Assembly: GCF_000413855.1 (NCBI RefSeq) | Contig: NZ_ATGG01000007.1 | Span: 103,930 to 167,929, forward strand | Direction of reading: 5' to 3' | DNA length: 64,000 bases | Source: Acinetobacter gyllenbergii CIP 110306 = MTCC 11365 | GTDB lineage: Bacteria > Pseudomonadota > Gammaproteobacteria > Pseudomonadales > Moraxellaceae | Part shown: positions 44,082 through 52,720 of the stretch, piece after piece | How the letters are laid out: every line of letters starts with the position of its first letter | Position numbering within the stretch: the stretch's first letter is position 1 | Program-made: the position numbers and the translations under genes | Notes under the pieces: generated by a model | The model's database searches: none | What the model was told of the DNA's origin: nothing | The model's input: the letters and a program-made list of their open reading frames with translations, nothing else

Positions 44082-44350
44082 AGGGTCTGTTGATATTTCA
44101 GCCATGCATTGCGTTATCGGCTAAAACGACATAAACAAGGCATGAAATGAAGGCAATGGCGATACCCTTGTCAAGTTTCATAACGCAGTTTATGGATGTT
44201 TTAGCCATAACCCTGCGGGACAGGGACATTTTTTGCCGCTACATCGTTATGCCTTAATTTATTTAGAATAACTAAATTGCATAAGACATGCCTTGTATCG
44301 TCTAAAAAATGTTCTCTGTCGCAAGTATCTCTGAAATGTCGACAGACCCT
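44082..44350. mobile_element. MITE-like element, copy 1 (269 bp)
   Basis: Bounded by terminal inverted repeats AGGGTCTGTTGATATTTCAG (left) and the complement of AGGGTCTGTCGACATTTCAG (right), with two mismatches in 20 bp. No coding capacity. The minus strand of this element aligns along its whole length with the plus strand of the element at 52721-52988, including ACATTTTTTAGA, TACAAGGC, TTCTAAAT, CCCGCAGGGTT and CGTTATGAAACT. No target duplication is obvious. It lies between the patatin gene and a small membrane protein gene. Confidence 0.75.
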
Positions 44351-44356
44351 AATATT

Positions 44357-44581
44357 TTAGTGATTGTGTTGATGGGCTTCAGTTGAGCCAGTTTCTGTCG
44401 ACATTGAGGATTGTGACATTTCCGCAGGGGTTGCCGCTTTCTTCTGATTCATTGGCATATAATCTGGTTCATTGTTAATAGCCAAGTAGAAAATCACCAT
44501 AAACAAAAAACTAAGAATAGTGGTGATAATTAATGCTTTCCAGCCCCAAGGCGAAGTTTCTGGGCAGAGTTTTTCAGACAT
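44357..44581 (-). CDS. Single-span membrane protein with EPDYMP motif (copy B)
   Basis: A 74-residue paralogue of the protein at 42766-42993. From ATG 44581 (TTGGAAATTTCTT upstream): MSEKLCPETSPWGWKALIIT, a helix through ILSFLFMVIFYLAI, then NNEPDYMPMNQKKAATPAEM and a His/Ser/Thr-rich tail ending EAHQHNH. The frame extends upstream to 44650, but the added residues include a second hydrophobic stretch and lack a ribosome binding site. The stop is only 6 bp from the edge of the MITE-like element at 44082-44350, so the element may supply or alter its terminator. The His-rich C-terminus could bind metal, which is speculation. Confidence 0.78.
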   Translation of the reverse strand: MSEKLCPETSPWGWKALIITTILSFLFMVIFYLAINNEPDYMPMNQKKAATPAEMSQSSMSTETGSTEAHQHNH

Positions 44582-44688
44582 AAGAAATTTCCAAATGATG
44601 CAAAAAAATAAAGCAGAATTGCTAAAGTTATAGCATAAATTGTGATGCATTACTCAGATGATTTGCTGTGATTTTGTCGAACATATGA

Positions 44689-44724
44689 AAAAGCCCGTAC
44701 AGACAAGGAGTTCCATACGGGCCT
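44689..44724 (-). terminator. Terminator of the beta-oxidation operon
   Basis: Minus-strand hairpin GCCCGTA / TACGGGC followed by TTTTT, 24 bp past the stop of the multifunctional beta-oxidation gene. Confidence 0.88.
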
Positions 44725-44747
44725 TAATCGACTCGGCTAAATCAAGA

Positions 44748-46883
44748 TTATTGGATCACAGTATTTTGCTGTGCTTTTTCTCTCAATAACTTTGGTGGTG
44801 TGAAACGTTCACCATATTGTGCCGCCAGTTGCTCAGCACGTTGCAAGGATTTTTGAATGCCGTTCTGATTCAGGAATTGAATGGCACCGCCTGTCCAAGG
44901 GGCAAAGCCAATTCCAAAAATTGAACCGACATTGGCATCAATCACAGATTCTAAAACACCTTCTTCATAGCAGCGTAACGTATCCAGTGCCTGCACAAAC
45001 AGGAAACGATCAATCATGTCTTGTTCAGAAATGTTGTTCTCTTTCTGCCAGCGACTGAGCCCATCCCATAAATGTTTTTTACCATTTTCAGGATAGTCAT
45101 AGAAACCTGCACCCGCAGCCTTACCTTTACGGTTCAGCTCATGAATCATGGTGTGTACCACTTCATCCACTGGGGTTTTTGGCAAATCTTTACCTTCTGC
45201 TTGCAAGGCTTTACGGGTTTCCCCAGCAACATGCTCAGTCAACGTTAAAGACACTTCATCCTGAATCGCCAGTGGGCCAACCGGCATACCTGCTTTGAGA
45301 GCGGCCATTTCAATTTTGGCTGGATGCACACCTTCTGCAAGTAGACGCATTCCTTCTTGGATGAAAGTACCAAATACGCGACTGGTAAAGAAGCCACGGC
45401 TGTCATTCACAACAATTGGGATTTTGGCAATTTGCTGAACAAAGTCGTAGGCCTTCGCCAATGTATCAGCAGAGGTCTGTTTACCTTTGATAATTTCAAC
45501 CAACTGCATTTTATCGACTGGACTAAAGAAATGTAGTCCAATGAACGTTTGAGCATCTTTACTCGCCGTCGCCAAACCAGTAATGGGTAGGGTAGAGGTA
45601 TTCGATGCAAAGATTCCACCTTCTGCCAAATATTGTTCAGCTTCTTGGGTCACTTTGGCTTTTAAATCTTGGTTCTCAAATACTGCTTCGATGATTAGGT
45701 CACAGCCTTGCAAGTCAGCTGCATCAGCTGTTGCGGTAATCAATGCTAAGACTTGGTCACGTTTCTCAGCGCTCATACGCCCTTGAGAAACACGCTTATC
45801 GAGAAGTTTTTGTGAGTAAGCTTTACCTTTTTCTGCATTTTCAACTGAAACATCTTTGAGGACGACAGGAATGCCTTTGATTGCAGTTGAATAGGCAATG
45901 CCTGCACCCATCATCCCTGCACCTAACACACCGACTTTAGTCGCTTGCCATTTTGCAACATCCGCAGGGCGACTTGCACCAGACTTAATTGCATTGAGAC
46001 CATGCCAAAAAGTACCGATCATATTCTTAGAAATCTGACCGACTGTGAGTTGAGTAAAGTAACGTGATTCGATACGTAAAGCGGTATCAACATCAACCTG
46101 CGCACCTTCAACCGCAGCCGCCATGATCGCTTCAGGCGCAGGGTAACAGCCTTTGGTTTTATCACGCAGCATCGCAGGAGCAATTGCAAGCACTTGTGCC
46201 ACCGCAGGCGTTTTTGGATCGCCGCCTGGAATTTTGTAGCCTTTGACATCAAAAGGTTGTTGCGATTTCGGATTGGCTTTGACCCAAGCAATCGCCTTGT
46301 CTAACAGCTCTTGTTCATTTTCAGCGGTGTCATGAACTAAGCCGAGCGATTTTGCTTTATCCACGCCAAACTGCTTACCTTCCATCAAGAATGGAAATGC
46401 ATTTTGTAAGCCAAGCAAACGTACCATACGCACGATACCACCACCGCCTGGTAGCAAGCCTAAGGTCACTTCAGGTAAACCAAATTTGGTTTTTGGATCA
46501 TTGATGGCAATACGGTAGTGACAGCCCAACGCAATTTCCCAACCACCACCCAGTGCCGTACCATTTAAGGCAGCAACAACAGGCACACCTAAAGTTTCAA
46601 TCGCACGTAAGTCACCTTTGAGCTCTTCAATCATTTTGAAGAATTCAGTGGCATGTTCAGGTTGTACTTGAATCAGCTCATCTAGGTCACCGCCTGCAAA
46701 GAAAGTTTTCTTGGCAGAACGGAAAATAATACCTTTTAGATCGGTTTCTGCTTTAAGCTTTTGGCTGACGTCATTGAGTGAATCACGGAATTCTGCATTC
46801 ATGGTATTGGCAGATTGACCCGATGAATCAAGGGTAAGAATTACAATATTGTCAGCGTTTTTTTCGTATTTAATAGCGCTCAT
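44748..46883 (-). CDS. Multifunctional beta-oxidation protein (enoyl-CoA hydratase / 3-hydroxyacyl-CoA dehydrogenase)
   Basis: A 711-residue FadB/FadJ-type alpha subunit. The N-terminal crotonase domain (1-190) has NGTALGGGWEIALGCHYRIA with the oxyanion hole and LPEVTLGLLPGGGGIVRMVR with the catalytic Glu. A Rossmann NAD domain starts near residue 318 (VGVLGAGMMGAGIAYSTAI). The 3-hydroxyacyl-CoA dehydrogenase catalytic His lies in IGLHFFSPVDKMQLVEII, and the C-terminal domain ends with AGAGFYDYPENGKKH. Two consecutive steps of fatty acid oxidation are performed here. ATG 46883 has GAGGAG nine bases upstream and follows the thiolase stop by 10 bp, so the two subunits are coupled. The longer frame to 46958 lies inside the thiolase gene and is rejected. 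Confidence 0.93.
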   Translation of the reverse strand: MSAIKYEKNADNIVILTLDSSGQSANTMNAEFRDSLNDVSQKLKAETDLKGIIFRSAKKTFFAGGDLDELIQVQPEHATEFFKMIEELKGDLRAIETLGVPVVAALNGTALGGGWEIALGCHYRIAINDPKTKFGLPEVTLGLLPGGGGIVRMVRLLGLQNAFPFLMEGKQFGVDKAKSLGLVHDTAENEQELLDKAIAWVKANPKSQQPFDVKGYKIPGGDPKTPAVAQVLAIAPAMLRDKTKGCYPAPEAIMAAAVEGAQVDVDTALRIESRYFTQLTVGQISKNMIGTFWHGLNAIKSGASRPADVAKWQATKVGVLGAGMMGAGIAYSTAIKGIPVVLKDVSVENAEKGKAYSQKLLDKRVSQGRMSAEKRDQVLALITATADAADLQGCDLIIEAVFENQDLKAKVTQEAEQYLAEGGIFASNTSTLPITGLATASKDAQTFIGLHFFSPVDKMQLVEIIKGKQTSADTLAKAYDFVQQIAKIPIVVNDSRGFFTSRVFGTFIQEGMRLLAEGVHPAKIEMAALKAGMPVGPLAIQDEVSLTLTEHVAGETRKALQAEGKDLPKTPVDEVVHTMIHELNRKGKAAGAGFYDYPENGKKHLWDGLSRWQKENNISEQDMIDRFLFVQALDTLRCYEEGVLESVIDANVGSIFGIGFAPWTGGAIQFLNQNGIQKSLQRAEQLAAQYGERFTPPKLLREKAQQNTVIQ

Positions 46884-46893
46884 GTTGTTCTCC

Positions 46894-48099
46894 TCACACC
46901 AACTCAATAATGGTGGCGATCCCCATTCCACCACCGACACATAATGTAGCCAAGCCACGTTTTTTACCTTGACGCTCTAATTCATCCAGCAAAGTGCCTA
47001 AAATCATCGCGCCAGTCGCACCCAATGGATGACCCATGGCAATGGCACCGCCATTGACGTTGACTTTCTCGGCTGGAACGTTGAGTTCATTGATAAAACG
47101 CATCACCACGGCCGCAAATGCTTCATTGACTTCAAATAGGTCAATATCATCAATCGTTAAGCCAGCTTTGGCCAAGGCTTTACGTGCAGCAGGTGCAGGA
47201 CCTGTCAGCATGATGGTCGGGTCTGTACCCACCAATGCGGTTGCCAATACTTTGGCACGTGGTTTTAAGCCTTGTTCTTTGACGGCTTTTTCTGAAGCCA
47301 ATAACACCACCGCTGCACCATCGACGATACCTGATGAGTTACCCGCATGATGTACATGGTTAATTTTTTGCGCTTCTGGATACTTTTGTAGAGCAACTGC
47401 ATCGAAGCCCATTTGTCCCATCATTTCAAAGCTGGCATTGAGTTTTGCCAAGCCTTCAACTGTGGTCGCACCTCGAATAAATTCATCTTTTTCTAAGATC
47501 AGTACACCTGAATGATCTTTAACAGGCACAACGGATTTATCGAAATAACCGTTGGCTTGTGCTGCCGCTGCTTTTTGTTGTGAGCCGACGGCAAATGCAT
47601 CAACATCTTCGCGGCTATAGCCATCTAAAGTAGCAATGAGGTCTGCACCAACACCTTGTGGTACAAAAGAAGATTTTAAGTTGGTTTCAGGATCAAGTGC
47701 CCAAGGGCCGCCATCAGAACCCATTGGGATACGTGACATGGATTCCACACCACCTGCAACCACGACATCTTCCCAACCTGAACGAACTTTTTGTGCTGCC
47801 AAATTGACGGCTTCTAAGCCAGACGCACAGAAACGGTTGATTTGCACACCTGCTACATCATCATTCCACCCTGCGGCAATCGCAGCGGTTTTGGCAATAT
47901 CGCCACCTTGATCTGCAATTGGAGTGACACAACCTAAAACGATGTCATCGACTTTTGAGGTGTCTAGTTGGTGACGTTGTTGTAATTCATTCAGTAATGA
48001 TGTCAGTAAAGTAATGGGTTTAACTTCATGCAGTGAGCCATCTTTTTTTCCTTTTCCGCGTGGCGTGCGAATGGCATCAATAATGTAGGCCTCGCTCAT
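46894..48099 (-). CDS. Thiolase (acetyl-CoA C-acyltransferase), beta-oxidation partner
   Basis: A 401-residue thiolase. The acylated Cys lies in [19 protein letters not shown]. The catalytic His is in [19 protein letters not shown], and the second Cys in [18 protein letters not shown]. It cleaves 3-ketoacyl-CoA and forms the beta-oxidation complex with the multifunctional protein encoded 10 bp downstream. The order thiolase then hydratase/dehydrogenase resembles the FadI-FadJ arrangement, although specific FadA or FadI identity cannot be settled. The start at 48099 ([18 protein letters not shown]) has AAGGAAAA upstream, while the ATG 18 bases earlier does not fit the family N-terminus. Confidence 0.93.
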   Translation of the reverse strand: MSEAYIIDAIRTPRGKGKKDGSLHEVKPITLLTSLLNELQQRHQLDTSKVDDIVLGCVTPIADQGGDIAKTAAIAAGWNDDVAGVQINRFCASGLEAVNLAAQKVRSGWEDVVVAGGVESMSRIPMGSDGGPWALDPETNLKSSFVPQGVGADLIATLDGYSREDVDAFAVGSQQKAAAAQANGYFDKSVVPVKDHSGVLILEKDEFIRGATTVEGLAKLNASFEMMGQMGFDAVALQKYPEAQKINHVHHAGNSSGIVDGAAVVLLASEKAVKEQGLKPRAKVLATALVGTDPTIMLTGPAPAARKALAKAGLTIDDIDLFEVNEAFAAVVMRFINELNVPAEKVNVNGGAIAMGHPLGATGAMILGTLLDELERQGKKRGLATLCVGGGMGIATIIELV

Positions 48100-48317
48100 A
48101 GGTTTTCCTTGTATCACCTTAAAATTGTTGTTTATCGAGTGTACTCAATTTAGATGTCAGTGCAATGATGATAAACATTGACAAGTTTGATGTTTTTCGC
48201 CAATGGAGTTGGAAATATCGGCAATCGTTAATTTTGGTGTCTTTTGAATATGTCTGGCAGGGTCTTCGATTAGACTAGTGTTTGAAAATGAGAGATAGAA
48301 ATGATGGGCAAAACCAC

Positions 48318-49415
48318 ATGATAAAAACCAAGCGTCACTATGCAGCGATGGCATTGATCTTGTCACTTTTTGGATGCGATACATCTGGACGGGATGTTGA
48401 AAACAGCACAGCAAAGCAGGATAAAAACAAGATGAGTCAAACCTATTCCAATCAAGTTGCTGATGACAAAATGTTGTTGGTGTTGTCTGTACCTTCTGTA
48501 CACGATCCTTATTACAAGTCTGCTTTTCAACGGATTGTCGATTTCCAAATTGATTACGCCAAGTCCATTTTGGGCAATGATAATGTGGTGATTGTGGTCG
48601 ATAAAGACACCAAACCGTATTTCACTGGCAAAGTGCCAGAAGACATTTTACTGGTGGATGATGTGCGTGATATCTGGATGCGCGACTTCACCACGGTTAA
48701 TCCAATGCAGCCCGTGCAATTTACCTATACTTGGGCGTCGATGACGCAGAAACAAAGTAAAGATGTGCAAAAAAGTTTTAGCCAATTTGCTGACCGTTAT
48801 CAAATTCAAAGAGCCAAAACTGATTTGATGCTAGATGGGGGTAACCTAGTTGATGACTATGCGGGTCGTGTGATTACTACCACACGGTTTATGGAAGATA
48901 ATGAGCTTAGTTATAACGAGGCCAAACAAGAGTTAAAAGCCACGTTGGGTGCAACTGAAGTTGCCATTCTAGAGCCAGATGAAGAAGTGCTGGCACATTC
49001 CGATGGCATGGTTAGTTGGGTGGATAAAAATACCTTGCTGGTGAATGACTATTCAAAAACACCAGCATTTAGAACCACCGTAATGAAGGAGTTAAAAGCG
49101 TCTTTTCCAACTGCAAAAATTGTGGAAGTGCCTGTTGAATATAAGACTAATCCTAAAGGGCAATGGGAGGGTTTTGAATCGGCCTGTGGTGTGAATTTAA
49201 ATGCAACAGTCACACCTCACAATATTTATGTGCCAACTTTTAATATGCCACATGACCAAAAAGCACTTGCGATCATCAAGCAGAACACTTCTAAGAAAGT
49301 TATTCCTGTGAATGCTGAAAGTGTTTGTCCAATGGGCGGCAGTGTGCGTTGCCTCACTTGGCAGGTGACAGGAAAGAATGCAGCAAAACTTATTCAAGCG
49401 GCAAGAGATAAGTAA
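48318..49415 (+). CDS. Agmatine deiminase-like lipoprotein (PAD_porph family)
   Basis: A 365-residue protein from ATG 48318 with the lipoprotein signal MIKTKRHYAAMALILSLFGC. The guanidine-modifying alpha/beta propeller of the agmatine deiminase/peptidylarginine deiminase family follows: VRDIWMRDFTTVNP, MLDGGNLVDDYAGRVITTT, HSDGMVSWVDKNTLLV (catalytic His/Asp) and the nucleophilic Cys in PMGGSVRCLTWQV. The catalytic set is complete. Most agmatine deiminases are cytoplasmic with GGGxxHC(I/V)T; here the motif is GGSVRCLT and the protein is predicted to be exported and lipidated. Its substrate may therefore differ from agmatine. It is divergent from the thiolase gene and monocistronic. Confidence 0.85.
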   Translation: MIKTKRHYAAMALILSLFGCDTSGRDVENSTAKQDKNKMSQTYSNQVADDKMLLVLSVPSVHDPYYKSAFQRIVDFQIDYAKSILGNDNVVIVVDKDTKPYFTGKVPEDILLVDDVRDIWMRDFTTVNPMQPVQFTYTWASMTQKQSKDVQKSFSQFADRYQIQRAKTDLMLDGGNLVDDYAGRVITTTRFMEDNELSYNEAKQELKATLGATEVAILEPDEEVLAHSDGMVSWVDKNTLLVNDYSKTPAFRTTVMKELKASFPTAKIVEVPVEYKTNPKGQWEGFESACGVNLNATVTPHNIYVPTFNMPHDQKALAIIKQNTSKKVIPVNAESVCPMGGSVRCLTWQVTGKNAAKLIQAARDK

Positions 49416-49498
49416 TTGATTTATAAATTGCATCGACTGGTTCACAAGCCGATGCAAGTTGTTTAAACTCACCTGCCTTTTTATTGTGCTAATAACAA

Positions 49499-50035
49499 AT
49501 GAAGTTCATTAATATTATTGGTACCACAGGTTCTGGTAAATCGACGCTTGCCCGACAGTTGGCGCAAAAACAACAATTACAATACATCGAACTGGATAAT
49601 TTACTTTGGTTGGATGACTGGCAGGAGTCACCGAATGATGATTTTTTTGGCAAGCTTAAATCAAGCATGGACGCGGCACCCGCAGGTTGGGTGATTGATA
49701 ATCTGTATACGCGTAGTATCGATAGGATTTGGTCTGAGGTCGATACGGTGATCTGGTTGGATTATTCATTTTCGATCAATTTATATCGACTGACAAAACG
49801 AACCTTATGGCGGGCTTTGAGTCGAGAACGATTATGGGAAGATTCAAACAACAGAGAGAGTTGGAAAATGATGTTCTCCAAGAAATCGATCTTTCTGTGG
49901 ATGTTGCAGAAATATCCGCAAAATAAGCAGCGATATTTAGCCATGATGCAACATCCAGACTATCAGCATATTCGGTTTATTCGTTTAACCACACCAACGC
50001 AAACCAGACGTTTTTTAGAAAGTCTACACTTATAA
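49499..50035 (+). CDS. P-loop kinase-like protein, AAA_18/adenylate-kinase-like (copy 1)
   Basis: A 178-residue P-loop NTPase. Walker A is GTTGSGKSTLARQLAQK at residues 8-24, followed by IELDNLLWLDDW. A Walker B-like hydrophobic strand DTVIWLDYSF is near 82-91, and an Arg-rich lid lies around TLWRALSRERLWEDSNNRES. It resembles the adenylate kinase-related, DNA-topology-modulation (FlaR)-like group of small nucleotide kinases. It is a tandem paralogue of the next gene. Where the paralogue and most family members have DGNYSR, this copy has DNLYTR, a change at a probable substrate loop. No obvious ribosome binding site; ATG at 49499. Function unknown. Confidence 0.83.
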   Translation: MKFINIIGTTGSGKSTLARQLAQKQQLQYIELDNLLWLDDWQESPNDDFFGKLKSSMDAAPAGWVIDNLYTRSIDRIWSEVDTVIWLDYSFSINLYRLTKRTLWRALSRERLWEDSNNRESWKMMFSKKSIFLWMLQKYPQNKQRYLAMMQHPDYQHIRFIRLTTPTQTRRFLESLHL

Positions 50036-50088
50036 ATACTCATCATCAGTGTAAGTAAAATCATGTGTTATACAATCAGGGGGGAGTG

Positions 50089-50634
50089 ATGAAATTTATT
50101 AATGTTGTCGGAACATCTGCTTCAGGGAAAACCACTTTTGCTCGTCAGCTTGCTCAAAAGCTGGCTGTGGCGCATATTGAAATGGATGATTTGTTTTGGT
50201 TGGATGATTGGCAGGAAACACCTGATCAGGAATTTTTTGCTAAATTACAAGCTCAAATGGAGCAAGCCACTGCTGGATGGGTGCTTGATGGTAATTATTC
50301 TCGAACGCAGGATTTGAAGCTGAGATATGTTGATACGATTATTTGGTTAGATTATTCCTTTTCCTTGAATCTGTATCGCTCAGTGAAACGGGCGATCAGT
50401 CGAGCAGTAACGCAAAAAAGATTGTGGGCGAATTCGAATAATCGAGAAAGTTTTAAGAGCAGTTTTCTGTCTAAAGATTCGATTATTTTATGGATGATTA
50501 GTCATCATGCTAAAAATCGGAAAAAGTATTTGACGATGATGAATGATCCCCAATACCAGCAAATTCGATTTGTTCATTTAAGCTCCCCGAAACAAGCAGC
50601 TGAGTTTTTACAGCAGATTAAGGCTAAACAATGA
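50089..50634 (+). CDS. P-loop kinase-like protein, AAA_18/adenylate-kinase-like (copy 2)
   Basis: A 181-residue paralogue of the gene just upstream (54 bp gap). It has Walker A GTSASGKTTFARQLAQK, IEMDDLFWLDDW, the loop WVLDGNYSRTQD (with the usual DGNYSR), DTIIWLDYSFSLNLYR and the lid segment AVTQKRLWANSNNRESF. The start is ATG 50089 with a GGGGGGAG ribosome binding site; the longer frame from 50065 is not needed. It overlaps the Nudix gene by 4 bp (ATGA), so the two are translationally coupled. This pairing of a small nucleotide kinase with a Nudix phosphohydrolase suggests nucleotide-derivative processing, though the substrate is unknown. Confidence 0.85.
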   Translation: MKFINVVGTSASGKTTFARQLAQKLAVAHIEMDDLFWLDDWQETPDQEFFAKLQAQMEQATAGWVLDGNYSRTQDLKLRYVDTIIWLDYSFSLNLYRSVKRAISRAVTQKRLWANSNNRESFKSSFLSKDSIILWMISHHAKNRKKYLTMMNDPQYQQIRFVHLSSPKQAAEFLQQIKAKQ

Positions 50635-51062
50635 CATCTATTCGCGCCAAAGCGTTATGCCTATTTCGCCACAATGACAAGGTGTTACTTGCAAAAGCGT
50701 ATGATCCCAACAAGGACGAATATTTTTTCAGGCCAATTGGTGGTGGTGTTGAGTTTGGAGAAACTTCTGTGCAGGCAATAGAACGAGAAGTCGAAGAGGA
50801 AATTCAGCAGCAGATAACACAGCCAAAACTTATCTGTGTATTGGAAAATCTATTTCGCTTTGATGGGCAGCAAGGCCATGAAATTGTGTTTATATATGAT
50901 GCCAAATTTGTCGATTCGGATGTGTACAACAAGCAAGAAATACAGGGTAATGAAACCAATGGATATCGCTATATCGCACAGTGGCTGAGTCGAGAACAAA
51001 TAAAACTCACTCAATCTCCTGTTTATCCAAAAGGCATTGAGCAATGGCTATTCAATAACTAG
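50631..51062 (+). CDS. Nudix hydrolase
   Basis: A 143-residue protein with a Nudix box. GGGVEFGETSVQAIEREVEE followed by EI fits the pattern G-x5-E-x7-RE-x2-EE. The fold is predicted from the N-terminal strand ALCLFRHNDKVLLAKAY to the C-terminal QWLFNN. It would hydrolyse a nucleoside diphosphate linked to X in the cytoplasm. It shares an ATGA overlap with the P-loop kinase gene. No terminator follows before the convergent GNAT gene, which ends 2 bp away. Confidence 0.9.
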   Translation: MTSIRAKALCLFRHNDKVLLAKAYDPNKDEYFFRPIGGGVEFGETSVQAIEREVEEEIQQQITQPKLICVLENLFRFDGQQGHEIVFIYDAKFVDSDVYNKQEIQGNETNGYRYIAQWLSREQIKLTQSPVYPKGIEQWLFNN

Positions 51063-51063
51063 A

Positions 51064-51549
51064 TCATCTCAAGTTTGCGTTTATGGACTCATTCGATAAA
51101 TCTAAATGAAAGAATTGGTTATAGGCTGATTCGGTATATTCTGCGAAAGCTGCACCTTGAACAAAGCCAAACTTCTTATAAAGTTTGATTGCTGCATCAA
51201 AGTGAACGTCTTTTCCCGTTTCTAAACTGACTCGTTGATATTGACGCTCTTGAGCAACTTTTAGTAAATACTCCAGCAGCTGCTTTGCGACACCTTGGCG
51301 CAAATGGTCGGGATGAGTCCGCATAGATTTGAGTTCTGCATGGTCGGATGTCAGTTCTTGAATTGCACCACAGCCCAGTAATTCATCATCGTTCCATAAG
51401 GTATAGACGCTAATTGACTCTTGTTGCAGACTGCTGAGGTCTAAAGCAAAACTATGTTCAAGTGGAGTGTTTTGATGCAGGCCATGCAAATGGATATGAA
51501 TCAAATTTTGAACTTGTGGGTGAGAGAAGTCAGCTTCTTTAATGATCAT
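51064..51549 (-). CDS. GNAT-family N-acetyltransferase
   Basis: A 161-residue acetyltransferase. The acetyl-CoA loop is SMRTHPDHLRQGVAKQLLEY (Q/R-x2-G-x-A/G), preceded by the strands of DDELLGCGAIQELTSDHAEL and followed by RVSLETGKDVHFDAAIKLYK. Its substrate cannot be inferred; the motif is intact. It is convergent with the Nudix gene, ending 2 bp apart. Its upstream region is short, with the promoter before 51550. Confidence 0.9.
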   Translation of the reverse strand: MIIKEADFSHPQVQNLIHIHLHGLHQNTPLEHSFALDLSSLQQESISVYTLWNDDELLGCGAIQELTSDHAELKSMRTHPDHLRQGVAKQLLEYLLKVAQERQYQRVSLETGKDVHFDAAIKLYKKFGFVQGAAFAEYTESAYNQFFHLDLSNESINANLR

Positions 51550-51643
51550 TGTTATTCAAGCAAATTGTAGAGGTCTGCTTAATTATTAGCATATTTAAAT
51601 TGCAGTGTTCAACGACATAACGTTAAACACTGCATTGAAACTC

Positions 51644-52657
51644 TTAGTTGTGATGACCGTGTAATTGGCGATATAGACCAGGGGTAACACCTGTCCATTT
51701 TTTAAAGGCACGGTGGAAAGTACTGGTTTCACTAAAGCCGACTTGCTGTGCTACATCTTCAAGAGTGAGGTTAGGAGTCAACAATAAATGAATCGCCGCA
51801 TCACGACGTAAGGCATCCTTAACACCTTGATAGCTTTTGCCTTCGGCAGCCAAACGACGACGTAAAGTTTGTGGCGATAAATACAACATTGCTGCCACAT
51901 CGTTGAGCGTTGGCATTTCTTCGCCAATCTGGCTCTTTAATACATCGCGAATGCGTGAAGTCAATGAGTTGGTATTTTTGAACTTCACTAATAATTGTGC
52001 AGGTGCTGCTTTTAAGAACTCTTCTAAAGTTTTTTCATCTTGACGGATTGGGAGGTCTAGATAATCCGCTGCAAATGTAATTTCGGTTCGTGGCGCATCG
52101 AATTGCATCACAGGTGCAAAGAACAATGCATCATATTCATCAGCATGATTTGGACGCTCATAACCAAAATGCACACGCTCTAAAGGTAGGCGACGTTCAA
52201 TTAACCATGAAGCAAGACCATGCCAGATCATCAGCATGCTTTCAGTAATGAAATGATCAGGATCTAAAGCTTTAGGAATATGCGGGACTAAACGGGCTTC
52301 ATGCTTGTCACGTTCCAAGCTCACAGACCATTCATCTCCAAACAGTTTGTAGAATTGAGAGGAGAGTTCCAGTGCTTGTCCAAGTGTTTTTGAGTGGATG
52401 ATCAATTGGCACATGATCGCAAATGTACCCAAGCGACGTGGCTGTACATCGAAGCCCACGTGTTCGTCTTGGGTAACCATCCATAACATTTTTACAAAAC
52501 GGGTGTACTGCTCTGGAGAGATTCGAGCCTTCGGTTGGCGCAGTAATTCAGCCTCTATGCCGACATGTGAAAGTAACGTTTCAACGTCCATGCCTAGGCG
52601 TTTAACACCTGTTAAAGCCGCATTCACGAAGTGGATGCTGATCGTATCACGGCTCAT
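51644..52657 (-). CDS. AraC-family transcriptional regulator
   Basis: A 337-residue regulator from ATG 52657, which has GAAGGATT upstream. Its N-terminal ligand domain of about 230 residues resembles the Arabinose_bd type (PF12625), and a C-terminal AraC domain carries DVAAMLYLSPQTLRRRLAAE and LEDVAQQVGFSETSTFHRAF followed by KKWTGVTPGLYRQLHG. The architecture is the same as the regulator at 23088-24110. An apparent longer frame to 52762 runs into the MITE-like element and is rejected. The element lies 64 bp upstream of the start and so separates the gene from any original upstream control region. The targets are unknown. Confidence 0.9.
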   Translation of the reverse strand: MSRDTISIHFVNAALTGVKRLGMDVETLLSHVGIEAELLRQPKARISPEQYTRFVKMLWMVTQDEHVGFDVQPRRLGTFAIMCQLIIHSKTLGQALELSSQFYKLFGDEWSVSLERDKHEARLVPHIPKALDPDHFITESMLMIWHGLASWLIERRLPLERVHFGYERPNHADEYDALFFAPVMQFDAPRTEITFAADYLDLPIRQDEKTLEEFLKAAPAQLLVKFKNTNSLTSRIRDVLKSQIGEEMPTLNDVAAMLYLSPQTLRRRLAAEGKSYQGVKDALRRDAAIHLLLTPNLTLEDVAQQVGFSETSTFHRAFKKWTGVTPGLYRQLHGHHN

Positions 52658-52720
52658 ATTGAATCCTTCAGTTTCTTTACTATTCACGATAATTGACCTA
52701 AATAACCGTCTAAAATAAAA

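Noticed and set aside
44650..44650. Longer start for small membrane protein copy B at 44650
   Set aside because: The extension adds a second hydrophobic segment and lacks a ribosome binding site, while ATG 44581 matches the start of the paralogue.
46884..46958. 25-residue N-terminal extension of the beta-oxidation multifunctional protein
   Set aside because: It lies within the thiolase 3' end; the crotonase domain begins at the ATG with a GAGGAG ribosome binding site.
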